A program made the translations under genes and the position numbers. From Planctomicrobium sp. (lineage in GTDB: Bacteria > Planctomycetota > Planctomycetia > Planctomycetales > Planctomycetaceae): 20,265 nt of DNA. The notes below the pieces were generated by a model. The model was not told where the DNA came from. It did not search any database and saw only the letters and a program-made list of their open reading frames with translations. The DNA lies in contig JABJMI010000728.1 in assembly GCA_018659505.1 (NCBI GenBank), forward strand, positions 1 through 20,265, in the 5' to 3' direction. Positions 14,628 through 20,265 of the stretch are shown here, piece by piece (position 1 is the first letter of the stretch; each line of letters begins with the position of its first letter).

Positions 14628-15008
14628 ATGACGAAGTCGGGGGAAGAGCAATTAGAAGAGTGCGTAATCTACTGCCAGGAGCAAATGGCACATGCCTGGG
14701 TTGTACGAGCGTTTGTTCGGCATTCAGACGAAATCGAAGACTTCCCGGAACTCACCCTCATCTGCCGAGCCATCTTCGACCTCTCACGAGCTTTAGAAAC
14801 TCGAGTCGATGATCCGGTGGGGTACTTCAAGATGCTGAATAAGAAGTTAGGGAAATACCGTGTCGCAATTAGCGAGTACGCTAAGAACGTTCCCGATATT
14901 TCAACCCATACCAATTTTTCTCAAAGCGTCATCTCCATGCAATCAGGTCTGCGTGAGCTAAACCTCACCCTCGAAAAAGCAAGAGAGATCGCCAAGCAAC
15001 AAAGCTAA
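14628..15008 (+). CDS. Conserved-looking hypothetical protein, 126 residues
   Basis: I cannot name the family. ATG 14628 to TAA 15008. The protein is soluble and helical, with two predicted amphipathic blocks (LTLICRAIFDLSRALETR and VISMQSGLRELNLTLEKAR) joined by a VDDPVGYFKMLNKKLGKYR segment. The second block and its neighbours could form a short coiled coil. Conserved-looking charged residues (HSDEIEDFPEL) suggest a helical bundle scaffold rather than an enzyme. No metal site, signal peptide or transmembrane helix is seen. It lies 82 bp before the hydrolase gene on the same strand, so co-transcription is possible. The clean frame and neighbour-like codon use support a real gene. Confidence 0.65.
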   Translation: MTKSGEEQLEECVIYCQEQMAHAWVVRAFVRHSDEIEDFPELTLICRAIFDLSRALETRVDDPVGYFKMLNKKLGKYRVAISEYAKNVPDISTHTNFSQSVISMQSGLRELNLTLEKAREIAKQQS

Positions 15009-15090
15009 AGTCTTTCCAATACCCACACGCACATTCCACTCGATCACAGCTGTACAATCATCTTCATTATCAAATTACTGAAAGCGAAAC

Positions 15091-16119
15091 ATGAACAGTC
15101 ACCGCTTGTTGAATCTCTCACGCCAACTCGCAGGATCGTATACACCGACTGCATTTGCCTGTCTCGTCGTGTGGATTTCATTTGCAGGTTTGGTCACTGC
15201 TCAGGATGTGAAATTACCCGCTGGGGTGAAGATGCTCCGCGACATTGCTTACATCCCGGATGGTGACGAAGCGCAGCGGCTCGATCTGTACTTGCCAGAG
15301 AAAACGCCCGAGCAGCCATTACCGATGATTGTTCACATTCACGGCGGTGGTTGGATGGGGGGCAGCAAGTTTCCTAGTCCGTTCGTCAGCATGGTCAAGC
15401 GTGGTTATGTGGTAGCGAGTGTCGAATATCGCTTCAGCCAGAAGGCGAAGTTCCCGGCACAGATCCAAGACTGCCAGGCTGCTATTCGCTGGCTGCGAGC
15501 GAATCGGGACGAGTATCACATTGATCCCGGTCACGTAGGTGTCGTGGGTGGATCAGCGGGAGGACATTTATCGGCACTAGTGGCGACGTCAGGTGGTAAG
15601 AAAGCCTTTGCCCCAATCGGAGGAAACGACGACCAGTCCGACCGAGTACAGTGCGTTTGTAATATCTATGGTCCGGCAAATTTCACAACTGTGATGCAGC
15701 ACGCTGAAGAGGATGAAAATATTCGCAACATTTTCAAGTTCAACACCCCGAGTGATCCGTATTCGGAATTGATCGGCGTGAGTCTCGTCGACAACAAAGA
15801 AAAGACCGATGCTGTCAGTCCCATTCACTATGTCAGCAAAGACAATCCGCCGATGCTGATCCTGCACGGCACACACGACGCGCTGGTTCCGTACGCTCAA
15901 AGTGTGGAACTTCAAGCTGCTCTGAAAGCGAAAGGCGTGGGTGTGTGGTTGCAGACAATTCCCGGCGCTGGACACGGCGGACCGGCATTCGGACAACCAG
16001 CCGTCTACCTCCTCACGCAGAATTTCTTCGACAAGTACCTCAAAGGCAGTGACCTCAAGATTGAATTGGTGCCCGAAGACGATGTCGCCATTGATCCCCC
16101 AACGCCTCAAGTGAAATAG
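15091..16119 (+). CDS. Secreted alpha/beta hydrolase (carboxylesterase, BD-FAE-like)
   Basis: 342 residues with an N-terminal signal peptide (hydrophobic FACLVVWISFAGLV, cleavage near TAQ-DV, residue 38). The oxyanion motif is HGGGWMGG (84-91), the nucleophile elbow GGSAGG with S155, the acid D263 in LHGTHDALVP, and the catalytic H295 in GAGHGGPAF. All parts of the triad are in order. HGGGW plus GxSxG with a secretion signal is the pattern of planctomycete esterases related to acetyl-xylan and feruloyl esterases (hormone-sensitive lipase-like group). The substrate is probably an esterified polysaccharide (inference). ATG 15091 lies after GAAAGCGAAAC, a weak purine site. No partner genes are adjacent. 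Confidence 0.88.
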   Translation: MNSHRLLNLSRQLAGSYTPTAFACLVVWISFAGLVTAQDVKLPAGVKMLRDIAYIPDGDEAQRLDLYLPEKTPEQPLPMIVHIHGGGWMGGSKFPSPFVSMVKRGYVVASVEYRFSQKAKFPAQIQDCQAAIRWLRANRDEYHIDPGHVGVVGGSAGGHLSALVATSGGKKAFAPIGGNDDQSDRVQCVCNIYGPANFTTVMQHAEEDENIRNIFKFNTPSDPYSELIGVSLVDNKEKTDAVSPIHYVSKDNPPMLILHGTHDALVPYAQSVELQAALKAKGVGVWLQTIPGAGHGGPAFGQPAVYLLTQNFFDKYLKGSDLKIELVPEDDVAIDPPTPQVK

Positions 16120-16497
16120 GTCTAGGGGTGAGAGCAGATGGCGATCCGCTATATTTTGTGAGGCATACAATGCCTAGTAAATCGCCCTTATGGGGCAGCT
16201 TTTTAAGTTGGCAAGGTTGGATGAAATCCTGTCCAACGGTACAACGTCCTTAACCATGAACAGCACTCGTGCCCTCACCTTCCAGGGAGTATTTTTGATA
16301 ATGTTTTGTTCCGATGGCATTCAAGCAATCTGGTCTTTTCCCAAGTGATTGAGTTTTTTGCTTGGCGGCGTTTCAACACGTGCGTTCTTCGGTGTCGGGA
16401 TGATGGCAATAAAAAACACAGAGGAGTGAGAAACGGAATCAACCAGTTTCAAATTAGATGATTCATTTTTGTGCTCCCCAAATAGAACATGAATCAG
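16120..16497. other. 378-bp convergent intergenic region
   Basis: No gene seen. It holds small dyads AGGCAT-ACA-ATGCCT (16161-16175) and GCCC-TTATG-GGGC followed by AGCTTTTT (16184-16204), which may end the esterase transcript. The rest shows no clear structure. Confidence 0.4.
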
Positions 16498-17286
16498 CTA
16501 TGAAATCATCTTCAGAATATCGTCTTTTAATGCAGGTGTGGTCGAAATTCCATTTCCTCCCAAGGCAGTGGATTCACCGTTCCAGTCCATGAAAACACCA
16601 CCGGCTTCCTCGACAATTGGAATCAAAGCAGCAGCGTCCCATTCTGCTAAGAGTGGATCAACCATGAGGTCAGCGCGTCCCGTAGCGACAAGAATATGTC
16701 CGTAACAATCGCCCCAACTTCTGGAGAGTCGGCATGCTTCCGAAAATTCGCCAAGGAGTTCAAAGCGATTGATCTCTTGGAACCCCTCGACTGCGGTAAA
16801 GAGGAAGAGTGAATCGCTGAGGTTTGTTGTGTCGCTGACTTTCGCCGGGACAGGTTTAGCTTCGCCTCGCTGCCACCATGCTCCGCCACCTTTCTGAGCG
16901 TAGACAACTTCTTTGGTCGCTGGAATACGGCAAATACCTGCCACGCATTCTCCCTCATACTGTAAGCCGATCAGCATTCCGAATAACGGAACACCATGGA
17001 TGAAGGACTTCGTCCCATCGATGGGGTCCAAAATCCAGCGATAACCACTTGTTCCGTCTTGGGGACCGAATTCTTCCCCCATGATCGCATCGTCGGGGAA
17101 CTCCTGAGAGATCTTCCCTCGCAGGAGTTCTTCGGCTCCACGGTCCGCAACTGTGACGGGAGATTGATCACCCTTGAGCATGACCTGCAAAGACTCATTC
17201 ATGAAGTATTTCATGACCAGAGCTTCTGCCTGAGTGGAAGCGTTCAGCCCGAAAACCAGTCGTTCTTCAATTGCTTTGTGATCCAT
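16498..17286 (-). CDS. hisN: Histidinol-phosphatase, inositol-monophosphatase superfamily
   Basis: 262 residues from ATG 17286, preceded by GAGAGAG; an in-frame ATG at 17304 adds six residues and has no better site. Metal-binding signatures of the IMPase fold are present: GEEFG, DPIDGTKSFIHG and WDAAALIPIVEEAGG. The segment RSWGDCYGHILVATGRADLMVDP is characteristic of the HisN branch, which removes phosphate from L-histidinol phosphate in histidine biosynthesis, rather than of SuhB. A related inositol or fructose-bisphosphate phosphatase remains possible. No other his genes are near. The upstream minus-strand operon ends at a terminator at 17362-17390, so the gene needs its own promoter within roughly 17290-17360. 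Confidence 0.82.
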   Translation of the reverse strand: MDHKAIEERLVFGLNASTQAEALVMKYFMNESLQVMLKGDQSPVTVADRGAEELLRGKISQEFPDDAIMGEEFGPQDGTSGYRWILDPIDGTKSFIHGVPLFGMLIGLQYEGECVAGICRIPATKEVVYAQKGGGAWWQRGEAKPVPAKVSDTTNLSDSLFLFTAVEGFQEINRFELLGEFSEACRLSRSWGDCYGHILVATGRADLMVDPLLAEWDAAALIPIVEEAGGVFMDWNGESTALGGNGISTTPALKDDILKMIS

Positions 17287-17355
17287 ATCTCTCTCGTAAT
17301 TCATGAGTTCACGAGAGGGTAAGCGGAGCAGGGTTGCGGTTCAACGGTCCGGCTC

Positions 17356-17390
17356 AAATAAAGAAACCCCGATGACCGAAGTCACCGAGG
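17356..17390 (-). terminator. Terminator of the DUF1553-DUF1501 operon
   Basis: Read on the minus strand, CCTCGGTGAC (17390-17381) pairs with GTCATCGGGG (17376-17367) with two G-U wobbles around a TTCG tetraloop, then the T-rich TTTCTTTATTT (17366-17356). A second stem, ACTGCACC-AACAA-GGTGCAGT, stands just upstream at 17396-17416. Confidence 0.75.
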
Positions 17391-17456
17391 CAGCTACTGC
17401 ACCAACAAGGTGCAGTCGCGCGGATTCATTATGTTTGTTGAATACTTGTACGAGTT

Positions 17457-17481
17457 AGCTGGACACTTGAAGTGTCCGGCA
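17457..17481. repeat. Operon-end stem-loop, copy 1
   Basis: GGACACT-TGA-AGTGTCC (17461-17477), extended by GC-rich flanks, begins 13 nt beyond the DUF1501 stop codon. It is nearly identical to the copy at 18830-18852. A second hairpin (GCTTTTTGC-TAT-GCAAAAAGT, 17487-17507) overlaps the stop codon. Confidence 0.75.
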
Positions 17482-17494
17482 AAACGGCTTTTTG

Positions 17495-18775
17495 CTATGC
17501 AAAAAGTTCTTCAATCACATTTCCTCCATCGACGACTTTTAATGGACGTCCGAGGGGACTAATGTTTTCATGAGTTGCATCGACGTTGAGTCCATGGCAG
17601 ATCGACTTCAAAAAATCTGCGACCTCAACTGGACGGTCTTCAATCGCTGAGCCATCTGCTGTTGTACTGCCAATAACTTGTCCAGCTTTAACGCCACAGC
17701 CTGCTAACCAGGAATTGAAGGCACGCGGATAGTGATCACGGCCACCGCGACCGTTCACTTTGGGAGTACGACCGAATTCGCCACTCCAGACGACAAGTGT
17801 GTCGTCCAGTAAACCGCGTTCTTTGAGATCTTTAATGAGAGTCGCAGCCGCCGGATCGACTTCGTTGGCTTTGTTCTCAACCGCTTCGAAACCATCTTGA
17901 TGTGTGTCCCAGCCATTCGAGCGAATTTCTACGAACGTCACTCCTGATTCGACAAGTCGACGGGCAAGCAAGCAGCTGCGACCGAAATCGGTATCGCCAT
18001 AGGCTGCTTTTAATTCGTCTGATTCGTCATTCAATTCGAATGTTTTCGTCTGAGGACTTAAGACGAGCTTGGAAGATTTGTTGTACAATCGCTGATGGTT
18101 CTCGACTTGTGAGACTGCTCCACGATTTGCGAATTCGCCTTCCAATCTGCCGAGCAAACCCATGCGTCTTTGAAAGCGGTCAGTAGCGCGAGTCGTAGCG
18201 AGGTTCTGTGGCATTGAACCGGGTTGATTGACGTTGAATGGCTCATAGTCGACGCCGAGGAACCCGGCACCAAGAGTTGGACCAATCGAGACAACACTCG
18301 GCAAATCAGCATCTGATTCGGCAAGCTGTTGAGCGATGCAGCTACCAATGTTCGGATGCTTCACACTTCCAGACGGAACATAGCCAGTGTGCATCTGATA
18401 CGTGGCTCGCTGATGGTTCCCTTCCTTGTTCGTCATCGAGCGAATCAATGAAACCTCGTTCATCACTTTCGCCATGTTCGGCCAACTCTCAGCGATGCTC
18501 ACACCAGGCAGAGACGTTTGAATCGCTTTCGTGCCTCCACCATTTTCATGGTTAGGCTTTGGATCGAATGTTTCCATCTGGCTGGGACCACCCGCCATCC
18601 AGAGTAGGATCATCGACTTCCCTTGCCGGCGTAGTTCTTCCGCCTTCAGAGAGATGACATCTTGAAAGCTCAGCATCCCGGTGCCGAGACCGGCAGCGGA
18701 GATCTGATGCAGGAACCGTCGACGATTGACTCGTTGATGCGACAGCGAAATCGATTCATGAAGGAAAGATGCCAT
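17495..18775 (-). CDS. DUF1501 (sulfatase-like) protein with Tat-type signal
   Basis: 426 residues, ATG 18775 to TAG 17495. The N-terminus has a twin-arginine motif (NRRRFLHQISAAGLGTG, residues 17-33), so export by Tat is likely. The remainder is DUF1501: MILLWMAGGPSQMETFDPKP near residue 55, VEIRSNGWDTHQDGF in the middle, and VVWSGEFGRTPKVNGRGGRDH, the alkaline-phosphatase/sulfatase-like signature, followed by AGQVIGSTTADGS. The fold resembles sulfatase/alkaline phosphatase and the substrate is unknown. It lies 90 bp downstream of the DUF1553 gene on the same strand, the standard planctomycete pairing, and the two are probably co-transcribed. The role is proposed in planctomycete literature to be in polymer or surface metabolism but is not established. 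Confidence 0.9.
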   Translation of the reverse strand: MASFLHESISLSHQRVNRRRFLHQISAAGLGTGMLSFQDVISLKAEELRRQGKSMILLWMAGGPSQMETFDPKPNHENGGGTKAIQTSLPGVSIAESWPNMAKVMNEVSLIRSMTNKEGNHQRATYQMHTGYVPSGSVKHPNIGSCIAQQLAESDADLPSVVSIGPTLGAGFLGVDYEPFNVNQPGSMPQNLATTRATDRFQRRMGLLGRLEGEFANRGAVSQVENHQRLYNKSSKLVLSPQTKTFELNDESDELKAAYGDTDFGRSCLLARRLVESGVTFVEIRSNGWDTHQDGFEAVENKANEVDPAAATLIKDLKERGLLDDTLVVWSGEFGRTPKVNGRGGRDHYPRAFNSWLAGCGVKAGQVIGSTTADGSAIEDRPVEVADFLKSICHGLNVDATHENISPLGRPLKVVDGGNVIEELFA

Positions 18776-18829
18776 GGGTCAACTTTCGGTAAAGAGTTAT
18801 TGAATGAATAGTTGTCTTCAAGATGTTTT

Positions 18830-18852
18830 GCCGGACACTTAAAGTGTCCGGC
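18830..18852. repeat. Operon-end stem-loop, copy 2
   Basis: GCCGGACACTT-A-AAGTGTCCGGC is a perfect 11-bp stem with a 1-nt loop, starting 13 nt after the DUF1553 stop codon. It shares its core with the copy at 17457-17481. A further hairpin (CGAAACG...CGTTTCG, 18852-18876) includes the stop codon itself. Confidence 0.8.
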
Positions 18853-18865
18853 GAAACGATAAGCG

Positions 18866-20265
18866 TTAGCGTTTCGAAATGAATTCCGTCGAGTTCAACA
18901 AACTCCACATCAAGTCTTCAAACGCTTCCGTTCGACTGCCGACCTGAGTGACGTATTCTTTTCCGATGTTGATTTCTTTGTCAGTCGGCTCACGAGAAAG
19001 AACGAGTAGATAAACCTCCCGCAAAGCGTCTTCGTTATCTGACTGATCTTTGAGTATTCGACTCAGTTTGGTGTCACCGGTTCCGCGGATCATCGTTTCG
19101 ACAATGGGGCTGTTCATCATAAACAAACCTTGAGGAACGTTTCCGATGACTTCATCTTTTGGCATTGAAAGATCAAGACCAAAGGTTTGTTGGAACAGGA
19201 ATTTCCCGGGATCAAGCCCTGTCCGGCGTCCCATCATCCCGCCACGATTGCCTCGAGCGAATGTTGCCAATCCTTGTTCAGCTCCCAGCACCTTGAACAG
19301 CGACATATAGATCTGATCAGAACTTAATCTGGTCGGCGAAGCACTCGCAAACGGAGGAACATAATGTTCTGAATTCTTTGTGCGAATTTGCCGCTGATAG
19401 GCGTCAGTGTTCGCAATCGTCCTGTAGACCCATTTCACATCATATTGGTTCTTTACAAAACCATCAGCAAGAAGATCGAGGACTTCTTCAAACATTGCAA
19501 TTCGTTCTGGTCCCATATCATCAATTGGAGTGTAAAACCCTTGCCCCAACATCTCTGACCAAATTCGATTCACGAAGGCTTTCGCAAACCATGGATTGGT
19601 TGGCGAAGTGATGTAGTCGGTCAGTGCATGACGTCGAGTCATGTCGTCGGCATCATCTCTTAACTTCGGACCTTTTGCCTCTGGGATGAAGAAGACAGGT
19701 TGAGTCAATGTGCCGCGTGATGCCGGATTGTTGAGGTCGGGCATGTAGTATTCCATCTCCCCCTGACCTTGCTGCTGAGTCATTGCTAAAGCACGACTCG
19801 CCTCGAATTCTTCTTTCGAGAGCATTTTGTTTTTGTCAGCGTCAGCGACTTCAAGAATGCGATCAAATCGCTCCTGGATTGGTCCTCGTGCTTCGGACTT
19901 TGCAAGTTGTCCATCGCGATTGCGGTCGAGTCCTCGAAACAACTGGTCGACGTTGAAGTTGCTATTTCGTCGGCGTGGGTCATCATCAACTGACCGAACA
20001 ATCCAACTTGCTGGGTCTCCTTGAGTTTCTCTGCGAACAGAAACACGAGGCAAAAACGCAGCGAGCTGATGAAACTCTTCACGCTTCCAACTATCGGTCG
20101 GGTGGTCGTGGCAGTTGGCACAACTCATTTGAATTCCAAGGAAGATTCGTGAGATCTCCGCAGCGAGTTCTTCGGGTTCACCAGTATGTGCGAAAATCAG
20201 CCCCGTTTCACCAGTTTCACGAACTGAACCTGTAGCGGTGATTAAGGTCCGTGCAATGTCATCCC
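18866..20265 (-). CDS. DUF1549/DUF1553 cytochrome-like protein with inserted EF-hands (5' end outside window)
   Basis: The frame stays open from the TAA at 18866-18868 to the right edge, so this is a C-terminal part; the ATG at 20128 is internal, since the residues before it (FLGIQ and upstream) continue in frame. The segment IQMSCANCHDHPTDSW holds the CxxCH heme-type motif that ends DUF1549. Two EF-hand loops follow: DRNRDGQLAKSE and DADKNKMLSKEE; the second lacks the central Gly. DUF1553 comes next (TSPTNPWFAKAFVNRIWSEMLGQGFYTP, then DGFVKNQYDVKWVYRTIANT) to the end (LLNSTEFISKR). These are large secreted planctomycete proteins of unknown substrate, usually beside a DUF1501 gene as here. 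Heme and calcium binding are inferred only from the motifs. Confidence 0.92.
   Translation of the reverse strand, partial: DDIARTLITATGSVRETGETGLIFAHTGEPEELAAEISRIFLGIQMSCANCHDHPTDSWKREEFHQLAAFLPRVSVRRETQGDPASWIVRSVDDDPRRRNSNFNVDQLFRGLDRNRDGQLAKSEARGPIQERFDRILEVADADKNKMLSKEEFEASRALAMTQQQGQGEMEYYMPDLNNPASRGTLTQPVFFIPEAKGPKLRDDADDMTRRHALTDYITSPTNPWFAKAFVNRIWSEMLGQGFYTPIDDMGPERIAMFEEVLDLLADGFVKNQYDVKWVYRTIANTDAYQRQIRTKNSEHYVPPFASASPTRLSSDQIYMSLFKVLGAEQGLATFARGNRGGMMGRRTGLDPGKFLFQQTFGLDLSMPKDEVIGNVPQGLFMMNSPIVETMIRGTGDTKLSRILKDQSDNEDALREVYLLVLSREPTDKEINIGKEYVTQVGSRTEAFEDLMWSLLNSTEFISKR

Noticed and set aside
15589..16170. 193-residue minus-strand ORF under the esterase
   Set aside because: It is fully antisense to an alpha/beta hydrolase with a complete catalytic triad.
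1..20265. tRNA or rRNA genes
   Set aside because: No cloverleaf with a conserved T-loop and no rRNA signature was recognised in any non-coding stretch.

Overview
The window reads as a chromosomal segment of a planctomycete (Planctomycetales). The clearest evidence is the right end: a DUF1549/DUF1553 protein with a CxxCH motif followed by a DUF1501 protein, a gene pair expanded mainly in Planctomycetes and relatives. Supporting signs are an FHA-GAF-sigma54 activator, weak or absent Shine-Dalgarno sites at many starts, and loose gene spacing. The species cannot be named from the sequence.

Layout. (1) 1-1745: the 3' end of a B12-dependent ribonucleotide reductase gene (nrdJ), then a REP-associated tyrosine transposase (RAYT) embedded in at least a dozen copies of a 16-bp repeat (consensus GATTCATCGYTTCGCA). 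Beyond the last copy lies a decayed second copy of the nrdJ 3' tail and a strong terminator. (2) 1813-3707: a compact three-gene cassette made of an MqsR/DUF4258-like toxin candidate, an MqsA-like zinc-ribbon/HTH antitoxin with a C-terminal extension, and an ImmA/IrrE-type metallopeptidase overlapping it by 4 bp. Two perfect palindromes lie upstream. (3) 3739-5078, minus strand: a second, unrelated RAYT with a 43-bp palindrome at its 5' edge, and a protein made only of three homing-endonuclease-associated (HNH) repeats. (4) 5200-12290: housekeeping genes (acyl desaturase, Dabb-domain secreted protein, purA, ATP sulfurylase, two small hypothetical proteins) separated by unusually long non-coding stretches that carry hairpins and MITE-like repeats. 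(5) 12291-16119: an FHA-GAF-AAA+-Fis activator, a small conserved-looking hypothetical protein and a secreted alpha/beta hydrolase. (6) 16498-20265, minus strand: hisN-type phosphatase, then the DUF1501 gene and the upstream DUF1553 gene (5' end outside the window). The last two each end in the same stem-loop, 13 nt after the stop codon.

How it fits together. The left 5 kb looks like an accessory island: two different single-strand transposase domesticates, palindromic repeats, a toxin-antitoxin-protease cassette and an HNH-repeat protein, bounded by ordinary core genes. The most interesting structure is at the left end. The RAYT repeat family has entered protein-coding sequence twice: once in the nrdJ linker, and once as four tandem in-frame 27-bp units inside the transposase. 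It also seems to supply the nrdJ terminator, and it separates nrdJ from a fossil of its own tail. The second candidate system is the toxin/antitoxin/ImmA cassette.
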